DNA of 64,000 bases from Pelagicoccus mobilis (GCF_016595505.1 NZ_JAENIL010000024.1:48086-112085); one strand, 5' to 3'; positions 54,125 through 62,286 are shown, counted from the stretch's first letter. Made by a program: numbers and translations. Notes: generated by a model not told the origin, from the letters alone.

Positions 54125-54250
54125 GAGTCCCTCCGGTTCTTTAATACCATTTCCTTGAGGAATTCCAATCCGAAACTTGGGCACTTCGGTTGGTGGAGGC
54201 AGGATTTACGTCGTATCACGTATCTATTTTTTTTGATGGTTTCGTCATCC

Positions 54251-54276
54251 GTGACACCTGATGTCACAGATGTGAC
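54251..54276. promoter_or_regulatory. Overlapping palindromes upstream of the replication module (putative operator)
   Basis: GTGACA (54251-54256), five bases, TGTCAC (54262-54267), then TGTGAC at 54271-54276 form two overlapping dyads. They lie about 100 bp upstream of the first replication gene, where a repressor site would be expected. The half-site matches the TGTCAC/GTGACA arms found at 33562-33591 upstream of abiE. Confidence 0.45.
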
Positions 54277-54357
54277 GCCGAAAGTCGCGCCTAGGGGGTG
54301 TTAGCAGCTCCTCCGAGAAACAAAGACGCGGTGTCCTAGTAAAGGAGGGGCTGCCTA

Positions 54358-54417
54358 ATGAATCGAAAATCATTATGGCAAAACTTGCACAACCCTCCGC
54401 TAGCACCTTCGAAGTAG
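54358..54417 (+). CDS. Possible 19-aa leader peptide overlapping the SSB-like gene
   Basis: ATG 54358 to TAG 54417 encodes MNRKSLWQNLHNPPLAPSK. A strong ribosome-binding site, AAAGGAGGGG (54341-54350), is correctly spaced for this ATG, but 24 bases from the ATG of the SSB-like gene at 54375. The leader overlaps the start of that gene in another frame. Translational control or coupling is possible, or the SSB-like gene may start without a Shine-Dalgarno, as several neighbours do. Confidence 0.35.
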   Translation: MNRKSLWQNLHNPPLAPSK

Positions 54418-55046
54418 GCGAGCTTGCACCGGCTGGAACCTTCGTCGCGACCTGTCTCGACGTCCTCGATCAATTCGGGGTCGAACGCCCGAAGTTCGAG
54501 AATCCTAACGAGAACGAGAAGCTCGACGTGACTCGTTTCCTCTTCGGTCTGAAGGGCCAGGACGGTAACGTCTACAAGGTTCAATCCTACGAGTTCCGCA
54601 TCAGCGGCTCTCCCAAGAGCAACCTCTTCAAGTTCCTCACTGCATGGCTCGGTCAGCCACCTGCCTACGGTTGGGACTACTGCGAACTGAAAGGGCAGGG
54701 GGCAATGATCACTGTTGCCCACAAGCAAAGCCGCGACGGTACTCGCACCTTCGCTAGCCTCAACCGCATCGCTCCAGTAATCGAGCAGCTGAAGAACCAA
54801 GTGCTCCCGCTTGAGTCCTTCCCTGCGGAGCAAGCTCAACAAGCTCCCGTATCCGCACCTCAATCACAACCGGCGAACGTACCTGCGGCCCACATCCCGG
54901 CCAATGCTCCGGTACCGTTCCCACAGCAGGCACCAGCTCCCACCCGAGCTGCTCCTCAGCCAGTGCAACCGCAAGTTCCCCAACAAGGCGGAGTCGGCTC
55001 CTGGGGTCCATCCACCGATCCCAATGGCAACAACTGCCCATTCTAG
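54375..55046 (+). CDS. Single-stranded DNA-binding-like protein
   Basis: 223 aa. The N-terminal 135 residues read as a compact beta-rich domain (F-V-A-T-C-L-D-V, then V-T-R-F-L-F-G-L and S-G-S-P-K-S-N-L-F-K-F). The pattern is familiar from phage and mobile-element replication modules, but I cannot name the family with certainty. The second half is a proline/glutamine/alanine-rich linker (residues 145-205). The last residues are N-N-C-P-F: this resembles the conserved D-D-x-x-P-F tail that bacterial SSBs use to recruit repair proteins, although the acidic residues before it are mostly replaced. It is the first gene of the replication set, consistent with an SSB role. Confidence 0.7.
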   Translation: MAKLAQPSASTFEVGELAPAGTFVATCLDVLDQFGVERPKFENPNENEKLDVTRFLFGLKGQDGNVYKVQSYEFRISGSPKSNLFKFLTAWLGQPPAYGWDYCELKGQGAMITVAHKQSRDGTRTFASLNRIAPVIEQLKNQVLPLESFPAEQAQQAPVSAPQSQPANVPAAHIPANAPVPFPQQAPAPTRAAPQPVQPQVPQQGGVGSWGPSTDPNGNNCPF

Positions 55047-55076
55047 GCCACGCCTCCCGCAAGTCCTAGCACCCAT

Positions 55077-55100
55077 AACCTAGAACGCGACAACCTAGAA
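55077..55100 (+). repeat. AACCTAGAA direct repeat before the exonuclease gene
   Basis: AACCTAGAA occurs at 55077-55085 and at 55092-55100, the second copy ending directly before the ATG at 55101. No Shine-Dalgarno is seen, so the repeat may affect translation or bind a regulator. Confidence 0.4.
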
Positions 55101-55913
55101 ATGGCAGTTCTCAAAAAAGACAGTGGCTCTTCCTCCCACTGGTACAAAGAAGACGGTAGCCCCTGTCATCGCTTGCCACGAGCGAGCGGTGACGGGCTCC
55201 GTCCCACCACGATCCGCGACGCTCGCCGTCTGCGTTTGTATCCAAGCGTTACTTCCATCCTCGGAATTTTCGCCAAGCCTCAACTCGACCGCTGGAAGAT
55301 GCGGCAAGTCGCCCTCGCTTCCATGCGACTCGACCGTACGAAGAACGAAAGTGACGAGTACTTCGCGGATCGCATCATCGAGGAAGCCTTTGCTCAAGTT
55401 GGCGAAGCCGCGGAACTCGGATCCCGTATCCACGATGCTCTCGAAAAACACTTCGAAGGCGTACCCATCGCTGACGACCTCCAAGTCTACACTCAGCCCG
55501 TCCTTGACTGGAAACAGGAGAAGCAAATCGAGTTCGTTGAACGCGAGAAGACGCTTGTAAATCACAAGGAAGGATTCGCGGGAACAATGGATGTAGCGTG
55601 TCGCTACGGGGCGAGCGGAATTGGCGTCATTGACTTCAAGACTCGCAAGACCACTCCCGGCCAGCCCGTGTATCCATACGACGGCCAAGCCATGCAGATC
55701 GCAGCCTACGCCGCGACCTACTGGGGCGAGGAGAATCTCCCGAATGTCTACGGAGCCAACGTCTATATCTCCACCACGGAGCCCGGACGCCTTGAAGTCT
55801 GCTCCTACACTCCCGAGCTTCTGATCGAAGAGTACGACGTATTCAAAAACGCCTGTAAGATGTGGCGACACATCAAAGGCTTCGACCCACGGAAGGAGTC
55901 TAAGAGTGCCTGA
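55101..55913 (+). CDS. RecB-like PD-(D/E)XK exonuclease
   Basis: 270 aa. The catalytic core is visible as G-S-R-I-H-D-A-L near residue 112 (motif I His), G-T-M-D-V near 161, V-I-D-F-K-T-R-K near 175 (D and the x-K of the active site) and Q-I-A-A-Y-A near 200 (motif with the conserved Q and Y). This matches PDDEXK_1/Cas4-type 5'-3' or recombination exonucleases of phages. It starts 54 nt after the SSB-like gene and ends 8 nt inside the next gene. Together with the SSB it probably supports recombination-dependent replication or end-processing. Confidence 0.82.
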   Translation: MAVLKKDSGSSSHWYKEDGSPCHRLPRASGDGLRPTTIRDARRLRLYPSVTSILGIFAKPQLDRWKMRQVALASMRLDRTKNESDEYFADRIIEEAFAQVGEAAELGSRIHDALEKHFEGVPIADDLQVYTQPVLDWKQEKQIEFVEREKTLVNHKEGFAGTMDVACRYGASGIGVIDFKTRKTTPGQPVYPYDGQAMQIAAYAATYWGEENLPNVYGANVYISTTEPGRLEVCSYTPELLIEEYDVFKNACKMWRHIKGFDPRKESKSA

Positions 55914-56193
55914 CAAGGCTTGGAAAGCCCTCGAGAGACGCGTTGCCACCTTCTTCAACACGGAACGTAACGCTCTCTCTGGAGGCAACTCCAAGGTGAC
56001 CCGTTCCGACACGCTGCACCCCGATCTCTTCATCGAGTGCAAGCAACGTCAGAAGCACTCCGCCGTCACGCTCTGGGACGAAACCAAGCAACTCGCAGAC
56101 AAGGAGGAGAAAACTGCTGTCGTCTGTTTAGCAGAGAAAAACCGTAAGGGATTCTGGATACTCGTCCACTCGGACGACCTATCAAAACTCTAG
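55906..56193 (+). CDS. Small PD-(D/E)XK endonuclease, Holliday-junction resolvase-like
   Basis: 95 aa from a GTG with a well-placed AAGGAG (55892-55897); it overlaps the exonuclease stop by 8 nt. A putative active site runs from E-R-R-V (residues about 10-13), through S-G-G-N-S-K and S-D-T-L-H-P-D, to L-F-I-E-C-K-Q-R (residues about 41-48), i.e. E, D and E-x-K of the archaeal Hjc/VRR type fold. The size fits a single-domain nuclease. In a replication module it could resolve branched DNA; the specific substrate is inferred. Confidence 0.75.
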   Translation: MPDKAWKALERRVATFFNTERNALSGGNSKVTRSDTLHPDLFIECKQRQKHSAVTLWDETKQLADKEEKTAVVCLAEKNRKGFWILVHSDDLSKL

Positions 56194-56262
56194 ACCTCCT
56201 TGTCACGCCGTAGCCCGGAAGGGCGAAGGCGGATCGAAGCTCTAGTTCCACCCTCCAACCAT

Positions 56263-56293
56263 GGCCCGTCCACAGTCGGGCGGGCCTCCTTTT
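56263..56293 (+). terminator. Possible intrinsic terminator
   Basis: GGCCCG (56263-56268) pairs with CGGGCC (56281-56286) across a 12-nt loop, followed by TCCTTTT. It lies in the 156-nt gap between the small endonuclease and the HTH gene. The stem is only six pairs and the T-run is interrupted, so attenuation rather than full termination is likely. Confidence 0.5.
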
Positions 56294-56349
56294 CAAAAAC
56301 CAATTACGCAATCCAACGCACCCACGTGTGCACAAAACCGAAAATCTAA

Positions 56350-56577
56350 ATGGAAAACAGTTTATCTACCGAATCTAAACCCAAACTAGTTGATGCAAAC
56401 GGACTGCTCGAAGTCCTATTCGACAAGTCCTCTCGCCCCTCTGTTCGCTGGGTCCGCCAGATGCAGGCCCAACGCAAGATCCCATACGTCAAGATCGGCC
56501 ACCTGGTCCGCTTCGACGTCGACGAGGTGAGGCAAGCCCTCAGCGAGAACTGCACCGTCAACCCACGCCGCCGCTAG
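56350..56577 (+). CDS. Helix-turn-helix protein, excisionase/AlpA-like
   Basis: 75 aa. A V-R-W-V-R-Q-M-Q-A-Q-R-K-I-P-Y-V-K-I-G segment followed by H-L-V-R-F-D-V-D-E-V is the winged helix-turn-helix pattern of AlpA/MerR-type excisionases (HTH_17), with the positively charged wing K-I-G-x-x-V-R-F. It could help excise the element or regulate the following polymerase gene, which starts 7 nt later. Confidence 0.75.
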   Translation: MENSLSTESKPKLVDANGLLEVLFDKSSRPSVRWVRQMQAQRKIPYVKIGHLVRFDVDEVRQALSENCTVNPRRR

Positions 56578-56584
56578 CACGATC

Positions 56585-58429
56585 ATGGTTTGTCTAAGTC
56601 CACCTAACGCCAAGCCGGAACCCACCGACCCCGACCAGATGAGCTTAGGCCTTCTGGCCGGGGCCAACGGCGGCTCCCGCACCACCGCGGCACAACGCCG
56701 CGTCTACGGCTTCGATACCGAAACGTATTACTCGAAAGGATACGATGTCCGCTCCCTCGGCGTAGATGCCTACGTCGCCGATCCTCGCTTCGATTGCTAC
56801 CTCGCGTCCTTCTGGGGACCACATGGCAACTTCGTCGGTCATCCGAGCGAATGTCCCTGGGAAGAGTTCAACGACTGCGTCTGGATCTCGCATAACGCCC
56901 GCTTCGACCGTGCCGTCTTCTTCCGAATGAAAGAGCTCGGAATCGTTCCGGCCCATATAATGCCTCGCGAGTGGCACGACTCCGCCGCTTTGGCTGTCTA
57001 TCTGCAAGCCCCACGTAACCTCGCAGGAGCCGCAGAAAAGCTCCTCGGCGAAAAGCCGAACAAGGCCATCCGTGACGCGATGAAAGGCATGCAAGGCGGT
57101 CTGCTCTGCCACGACAAGGCAGTGCTCGACTACGCCCTCGACGATGCTCGACTCGCTTGCGAACTCTGGATCTCGCATTGCGACAAATGGCCGAAGAAGG
57201 AACGCCTCCTTTCGCAGCTCACCATCGAGCAAGGCGAGTACGGCGTCCAACTCGACCAGAAGCGAATCCGGGAAGGCATCGAGACGCTCACCCAAGTCCG
57301 CGACGACGAAGCGACGAACCTCCCTTGGTTCCCACGTCTCAAACCGAGCAGTCCCAAGGCATTCGCCGAGGCTTGCCAGCAAGCACGCATCCCGATTCCG
57401 AACTCAACCAGCGAAGACGACCCTCAAACCCAAGAATGGATCGAGCGCTATGGAGAACGGTATCCATGGCTCAAGCACATGAGCGAGTGGCGGAAAGCCA
57501 ACCGCATGCTTAAGGTCCTCGAAACCATGCAAAGCCGCTGTCGCCGAGACGGAAGCCTTCCATTCGGCCTCAAGTACTTCGGAGCCATCGCAACCGGACG
57601 CTGGGCAGGTGACGCCGGTCTCAACTTCCAGAACTTCAATCGTGAAGCCTACTACGGGGTCGATCCCCGCAAGTGCCTTGTCGCTCGACCAGGTCACAAG
57701 CTGATTATCGCCGACCTCTCCCAGATAGAGCCCCGCGTCCTCGCTTGGATCGCCGGCGACTACGAGCTGCTCGACAAGATCCGAAACGGCCTCCCAATCT
57801 ACCAAGCCCATGCGGAAACGTCTATGGGCTGGAATGGAGGCGATCTCAAAACCAAGAATCCGAACCTCTACCTCCTCGCCAAGTGTCGCGTGATCGGGCT
57901 CGGCTACGGAGCCGGTTGTAAGACCTTCCAGTCCTTGGCGAAGGGATACGGACTCGATATGTCTATCGGTGACGCGAAACGCACCGTCGACGACTTCCGT
58001 AAAGCGAACCCGAAGATCGTCAGTCTTTGGCAAGCCGTGGAAGACTCCATGCGGTACCATCTCGAAAGCACTTACTTCATGTACCTGCCGAGCTTGCGGA
58101 CCATCCGCTATTTCGACGTCCGCGAAGACGATGGACTCACAGCCGCGACCGAACGGGGAGGGCGACGTCTTCATTGGTATGGCGGCAAACTCACCGAAAA
58201 CCTCGTACAAGGCACTGCAAGAGACGTCTTCGCCGAAGGTCTCCTGCGTATCCACAAAGCGGGTATCCGCATCCTCTGGACGGTCCACGACGAAGTCATC
58301 TGCGAAGTCCCCGAAGACTCCGAGATCACCGTCGAAACCGTCACCGAACTCTTAGCCCAAACCCCAGCTTGGATGCCTGGTCTGCCAGTCGCGGCAGAAG
58401 GCATCGAGGCACAAGCCTACACCAAATAA
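56585..58429 (+). CDS. Family A DNA polymerase with 3'-5' exonuclease domain
   Basis: 614 aa, much shorter than PolI (about 900) and lacking the 5' nuclease, as in phage-type enzymes. Exonuclease motifs: Y-G-F-D-T-E-T (I, near residue 41), S-H-N-A-R-F-D-R (II, near 104), and Y-A-L-D-D-A-R-L (III, near 182). Polymerase motif A is I-I-A-D-L-S-Q-I-E-P-R (Asp near 377), motif B is in K-C-R-V-I-G-L-G-Y-G (near 437), and motif C is W-T-V-H-D-E-V (His-Asp near 568). It therefore looks catalytically complete, with proofreading. It starts 7 nt after the HTH gene and ends 3 nt before the primase gene, so the three are probably one operon. It most likely copies the element itself. Confidence 0.93.
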   Translation: MVCLSPPNAKPEPTDPDQMSLGLLAGANGGSRTTAAQRRVYGFDTETYYSKGYDVRSLGVDAYVADPRFDCYLASFWGPHGNFVGHPSECPWEEFNDCVWISHNARFDRAVFFRMKELGIVPAHIMPREWHDSAALAVYLQAPRNLAGAAEKLLGEKPNKAIRDAMKGMQGGLLCHDKAVLDYALDDARLACELWISHCDKWPKKERLLSQLTIEQGEYGVQLDQKRIREGIETLTQVRDDEATNLPWFPRLKPSSPKAFAEACQQARIPIPNSTSEDDPQTQEWIERYGERYPWLKHMSEWRKANRMLKVLETMQSRCRRDGSLPFGLKYFGAIATGRWAGDAGLNFQNFNREAYYGVDPRKCLVARPGHKLIIADLSQIEPRVLAWIAGDYELLDKIRNGLPIYQAHAETSMGWNGGDLKTKNPNLYLLAKCRVIGLGYGAGCKTFQSLAKGYGLDMSIGDAKRTVDDFRKANPKIVSLWQAVEDSMRYHLESTYFMYLPSLRTIRYFDVREDDGLTAATERGGRRLHWYGGKLTENLVQGTARDVFAEGLLRIHKAGIRILWTVHDEVICEVPEDSEITVETVTELLAQTPAWMPGLPVAAEGIEAQAYTK

Positions 58430-58432
58430 CCA

Positions 58433-59296
58433 ATGGCCATCTTAAAGAATACAACCAAAGCCCTTGAGGACTCCCTCAAGAATCCACCCGAGCCCGGGCA
58501 ACGAAACGTCTGGCTCTACACAGTCGCCAAGCGAGCGAAGAACGTCGCTTCACGCGAAAAGATACGCTCCTTCCTACTAAGCGTAGCTTCTCAATGGAAC
58601 GACCGCGACTTCACTCCAGAGATCGACCGAGCTATTGCTCGAGCTTTCTACGATCGCACGGCACCGGCCGAGGAGGATCGCCTCCCGCCTTGGCCCGAGT
58701 TCAGCCAAGACGCCTGGGACCGTCGCATCGACCACCCGATACTCTTTGGAAGCGAAGGCACTCAGTTGCCTGCCAGCGAGGTCATAGACCTCCTTTTCTC
58801 CGAAAACGCCTTGTTGTGTCTAGCTCTTGATACCAAGAGCGCCGTCACCCAACGCCGGGAAGCATGGCGAGGCACCGAGGCTGCTATGCAGTTCTTGGTT
58901 CCCAATGCCATGAGCAGTGAGACAGGCACCACACAATCAGGACACCACTCCTCCCGATGCTTAGATAATGCCACCAGATCCAAGGTATATCAGGTTGTAG
59001 AGTTCGATAGGGGCACATTGAAGGAACAGGCAGCTATCCTCTCGTCACTACACTCCGAATACACGCCCCTCGTCATGGTGGTATACTCGGGAGGTAAGTC
59101 CCTGCACGGTTGGTATGATGTTCGCACCCTTGATGAACCGTCCAAACTCAGATTCTTCCGTCACTCAGTCCATCTAGGATCCGATGCCTCACTCTGGGAC
59201 GCCTCCAAGCTAGTACGTATGCCAGGAGGACGCCGAGATAACGGTAAGACGCAGGACATCCTATACTTCAACCCCATCACACCCCGCCACCCATGA
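58433..59296 (+). CDS. AEP-type primase-like protein
   Basis: 287 aa. The C-terminal half carries the three motifs of archaeo-eukaryotic primases: V-V-E-F-D near residue 188 (first metal site), Y-S-G-G-K-S-L-H-G-W near 219 (the s-x-H motif), and W-D-A-S-K-L-V-R-M-P near 257 (third motif). The first motif is E-x-D rather than D-x-D. The N-terminal 160 residues are helical and may be a partner-binding domain; there is no helicase fusion. It overlaps the helicase-like gene by 4 nt. A primer-making role alongside the polymerase is inferred from fold motifs and position. Confidence 0.75.
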   Translation: MAILKNTTKALEDSLKNPPEPGQRNVWLYTVAKRAKNVASREKIRSFLLSVASQWNDRDFTPEIDRAIARAFYDRTAPAEEDRLPPWPEFSQDAWDRRIDHPILFGSEGTQLPASEVIDLLFSENALLCLALDTKSAVTQRREAWRGTEAAMQFLVPNAMSSETGTTQSGHHSSRCLDNATRSKVYQVVEFDRGTLKEQAAILSSLHSEYTPLVMVVYSGGKSLHGWYDVRTLDEPSKLRFFRHSVHLGSDASLWDASKLVRMPGGRRDNGKTQDILYFNPITPRHP

Positions 59297-60447
59297 CCAC
59301 AGACCTAATAGAAATCTGGAAGGAGATAGAGGATCCCGACTTCCACGTCGCCGAGAACCAACTACACCCATCTCCCAAGCCCTTCACCGTCCTCAATGGA
59401 TCCAAACTCCGCTCCGTTCCCATCCCCGAGAAGATAGATATCCTCGGAGATGGAGTTATCTCCCTCGGTCAGCTGACTACGATCATAGGGCAGGGAGGTA
59501 CCGGTAAGAGTCGCGTCACTATGCAGATTGCCCTCTCTCAAATCCTCGGATGGAGCATGGCGGGACTCAAGACGCACCCCGAGCCACTCAAGCACCTCCT
59601 CATTGGCACCGAGAACAGCATCTACCGCCAAAAGTCCGAGTATCAGAAGATGACTCAGTCGCTCTCCCCGGAACAGCGGGAGCAGGTAGATGCCCACATG
59701 TTCTTCCATGTCGTGCAGGAGATGGATGACGCCTTCATTCATCTCGGTTCAGACGATATCCGTAAGAAATGGGTGGATACATTTGAGATCGTTAATCCCG
59801 ATGTCGTCTACATCGATCCCTACGGAGAGGTCCACGTGGGCGACATCAACAAGGACGCCGACGTTCGCCACACCCTCCGAGAGATCACGAAAGTATGCCG
59901 TCGCTTCAATCCCCGCACATCCATTGTCATTGTTCACCATGGCAGAACAGGTAGGGCGAACATCGCCCAAGCAGTCGGTTGGGACAAAGGAAACTACGCC
60001 CTCGGGTCCAAAGCTCTCTACTCAGGAGCCCGATCCCAGATCAACATTGCCCCCGCAGATCCCGACGACGCCTCCCGCATCATCTTCAGTTGCGGAAAGA
60101 GCAACGACGCCAAGCCCTTCGACCCCGTAGGCCTCAAACTTGATGACACCACCATGCTCTACGGAATAGATGCCGCCTTCGATCTCCAAGCTTGGAAGGC
60201 AGATGTTGAAGGGAAGCGAAACCAGACGAACTTCACCATCGCCGAAGCCCTGCAAGCCATCCAATCCGGAGCTTCAAACGTCCGAAAGATCCATCAGAAA
60301 CTAGGTGGATCGGAAGCCGGTTCGAAGCGTTCGTTGGAACGAATCTTGGCCAAAGCAAAGAGCGAAGGATATTTTCGCTTCGGAAAGAAGGGCTACTTCC
60401 TCACCAAAAAAGGGAAGGACGTCTTAGCCCAAGTCACAGAAGAGTAA
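59293..60447 (+). CDS. RepA-like RecA-fold ATPase (replicative helicase/initiator)
   Basis: 384 aa. Walker A is I-I-G-Q-G-G-T-G-K-S (about residues 64-73) and Walker B is V-V-Y-I-D-P-Y-G (near 174), with the V-H-H motif near 216; this matches AAA_25/RepA-type hexameric helicases. Residues about 310-384 form a C-terminal winged-helix-like domain (K-I-H-Q-K-L-G-G, L-E-R-I-L-A-K-A and the F-R-F-G-K-K-G-Y-F hairpin), which could contact DNA. The gene starts by ATGA overlap with the primase. The iteron array directly downstream suggests that this protein or a partner acts at that origin. Confidence 0.85.
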   Translation: MTTDLIEIWKEIEDPDFHVAENQLHPSPKPFTVLNGSKLRSVPIPEKIDILGDGVISLGQLTTIIGQGGTGKSRVTMQIALSQILGWSMAGLKTHPEPLKHLLIGTENSIYRQKSEYQKMTQSLSPEQREQVDAHMFFHVVQEMDDAFIHLGSDDIRKKWVDTFEIVNPDVVYIDPYGEVHVGDINKDADVRHTLREITKVCRRFNPRTSIVIVHHGRTGRANIAQAVGWDKGNYALGSKALYSGARSQINIAPADPDDASRIIFSCGKSNDAKPFDPVGLKLDDTTMLYGIDAAFDLQAWKADVEGKRNQTNFTIAEALQAIQSGASNVRKIHQKLGGSEAGSKRSLERILAKAKSEGYFRFGKKGYFLTKKGKDVLAQVTEE

Positions 60448-60465
60448 GAACATACGGCTAGGCCA

Positions 60466-60559
60466 CCGACACACCCGCCGACACGTCGGACCGACACTTC
60501 GTAAAGCCCTGTCAGACCGACGCACCGACACACCCCCTATATAGGGGTGTCGGTGTCGG
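60466..60559. other. Iteron array, putative replication origin
   Basis: CCGACAC repeats occur on the top strand at 60466-60472, 60478-60484, 60491-60497 and 60525-60531, with a variant CCGACGC at 60517-60523. Two inverted copies (GTGTCGG) follow at 60547-60553 and 60553-60559. Between the opposing copies is an AT-rich core, CTATATAG, flanked by C and G runs. A run of short iterons with an AT core next to a RepA-like ATPase gene is the layout of iteron origins in plasmids and integrative elements. Confidence 0.65.
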
Positions 60560-60594
60560 TGCCTGGCCGCCTAAAATTTAGAAAGACCCAGAAA

Positions 60595-60777
60595 ATGAAT
60601 ACGGCAAAAAGGGAGCAATTGCTCTCCGTCAAAGAACTAGCCTGGCAACTCAACCGCCATCCCAATTACGTCTATCTCATGCGAAAAGCCGGTTTCCCAA
60701 TGCCAGGCAACCGAACGACCTTGAAGGACGCCGTCGATTGGTTGGCTGAAAATCCAAGATGGCGGAGGTTGATCTAA
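60595..60777 (+). CDS. Small helix-turn-helix protein, excisionase-like
   Basis: 60 aa from the ATG at 60595; the open frame upstream to 60547 runs through the iteron array and is not preferred. L-S-V-K-E-L-A-W-Q-L-N-R-H-P-N-Y-V-Y-L-M is a helix-turn-helix of the HTH_17/excisionase kind, followed by G-F-P-M-P-G-N-R-T-T as the wing. Its position directly beside the iterons makes an origin- or excision-regulatory role plausible. The stop is 10 bp from the convergent gene end. Confidence 0.7.
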   Translation: MNTAKREQLLSVKELAWQLNRHPNYVYLMRKAGFPMPGNRTTLKDAVDWLAENPRWRRLI

Positions 60778-60787
60778 TCTAGTGTTT

Positions 60788-61528
60788 TTAGTGGTTTGAT
60801 TCGTGCGATTCAAGCACCTCTTTCATTGCTTCAATTTGACCAAATGAATTAGTGGTAGGATCTGGATAAAACATATGAAAAAGAACTCGCCACTCGTTTT
60901 CTTCAACAACAACTGTCACTTGTTCGAGTAGATGATTTTCTACGTTTTTGAACAAAGTACGGTAGGTGTATATCGCAAAGTTTCCTATGGTCCCATCTGG
61001 GAGCTGGTTTATTTGAGAGAGTCCATAGATGTCACGCTCTACAGCTATACCCAGTGGTGTTCTTTGGTTCTCAAAAGTTTCAATGAAGAGATTTTTGTAG
61101 AACCGTTTCTTTCCTTCTGATGAAATTTCTCCCCACGCATCCGCATAATCGCCATTGTCTATTTTATCCAACCAAGAAGATATGGCTAATTTAGCATTCT
61201 CCTTTGGCGGAGGGGGTGGTGGCTCGGGTGAAGCTACTAAGCCTGCTGGGCTAAAGAAATATACGACGCAAAAAACGGATAATGCCCCGCCTGCCTTTAT
61301 TATATTGCCAATTTTGAGATGAAGAAAGCCTGGTACAAACGCTGCTATACCGGCAACTGATAGGGCTAAAACTATTCGAAAAGTCGTGTACTGAAATGGT
61401 GTGGGGTCAGGGAATGCTGTTGCTAGGGTCAGAATAGTTGATAGGAAGACGATGCCGAATATAAAGATAGCCCTGCTTTCCCATCCGGATGGTTCCGTGG
61501 ATGTATTGGAGCTGCCTTTGAGTCTCAT
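60788..61528 (-). CDS. Membrane protein with DUF4019-like C-terminal domain
   Basis: 246 aa from the ATG ending at 61528; a TTG ending at 61558 that touches the preceding stop is an alternative. Three hydrophobic segments near residues 20-38, 48-67 and 72-92 predict membrane anchoring. The C-terminal 120 residues, from A-I-S-S-W-L-D-K-I-D through G-D-Y-A-D-A-W-G-E-I-S to E-E-N-E-W-R-V, resemble DUF4019, a domain of unknown function. It ends 10 bp from the convergent HTH gene. It shares its strand and near-operon spacing with the metallopeptidase gene. Function unknown. Confidence 0.7.
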   Translation of the reverse strand: MRLKGSSNTSTEPSGWESRAIFIFGIVFLSTILTLATAFPDPTPFQYTTFRIVLALSVAGIAAFVPGFLHLKIGNIIKAGGALSVFCVVYFFSPAGLVASPEPPPPPPKENAKLAISSWLDKIDNGDYADAWGEISSEGKKRFYKNLFIETFENQRTPLGIAVERDIYGLSQINQLPDGTIGNFAIYTYRTLFKNVENHLLEQVTVVVEENEWRVLFHMFYPDPTTNSFGQIEAMKEVLESHESNH

Positions 61529-61554
61529 CGAAATATATTTTCTAGATTGCTGAA

Positions 61555-62286
61555 TCAATGACCATTAGGATGGGCAACGTGTGTGCAGGGCGATATATCC
61601 CCTCGGGGATGAGCCAGATGGGTACAGGGCACGAGATCCCCCGCTGGATGGGCTGGTCGGGGTCCCCAGGCTGTCATCACAGGGTGTCTACAAGGTATGA
61701 TATCCCCTCGGTAGTGTGCTCTGTGGACACATGGAGAAATGTCTCCGTTGGGGTGAAGTTTGTGGGTGCAGGGCACTCTCCTACGAGTTGGTGCACCTCC
61801 TCGTGATATGCCCTGAGCGTGTGCTTCTATCAGGTTTGCTCGTGCAGCAGTTGGGAGATGAGTAAGGCTGCCAAGATTGCCGTATCGAGGGTCGCGAAAA
61901 GCGCGGATGGTTTGCCAAACTACTTCCGGATCCCTGCTCATCCAGTAGTCTGTTGCCCAACGATCTGCTTCAATTTCCCCTTTTCTCGCTAGGTCTACTC
62001 TAGCATATGGATTTTGTTGAAACATCTGCTGTTGAACATGGTTAAGCCTATGATGGCCATATTCATGCGCTCGAATAAAGTCTACCACTGCCCTTGGTGT
62101 ATTGGCTACAATGTTCGGGTTGTAGTAAATTACTGGGCCGCTTTGGTTGAATGATGCAATTGCTATATCGCTTAAACCGGCATGCGGTATCTCAGGTATC
62201 CCAAATAATTCTTCACCGTAGATTTTAATGCAGCTAGTGATGGCGACTACGGTTGCAGTAAACAATAGTATGTGTTTTGGCAGCAT
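61555..62286 (-). CDS. Lipoprotein metallopeptidase with C-terminal Cys/His repeat tail
   Basis: 243 aa. The N-terminal hydrophobic stretch ends in A-I-T-S-C (Cys19), a likely lipobox. H-E-Y-G-H (residues 74-78) is the HExxH zinc site, and R-K-G-E-I-E-A-D-R-W (residues 101-110) supplies an E-x-x-x-D as in gluzincins, so an M48-like peptidase is likely. From residue 172 the chain becomes a repeat with Cys at 173, 186, 199, 221 and 234. The 13-residue unit is P-C-x-H-x-x-H-P-x-G-D-x-x; copy three carries a nine-residue insertion. Four His per pair of units suggests metal or heme binding. The tail is unlike known M48 proteins. Upstream is a palindrome at 62322-62338. Confidence 0.75.
   Translation of the reverse strand: MLPKHILLFTATVVAITSCIKIYGEELFGIPEIPHAGLSDIAIASFNQSGPVIYYNPNIVANTPRAVVDFIRAHEYGHHRLNHVQQQMFQQNPYARVDLARKGEIEADRWATDYWMSRDPEVVWQTIRAFRDPRYGNLGSLTHLPTAARANLIEAHAQGISRGGAPTRRRVPCTHKLHPNGDISPCVHRAHYRGDIIPCRHPVMTAWGPRPAHPAGDLVPCTHLAHPRGDISPCTHVAHPNGH

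Noticed and set aside
57404..58288. 294-codon minus-strand ORF opposite the polymerase
   Set aside because: Antisense shadow; the plus strand has intact exonuclease and polymerase motifs.
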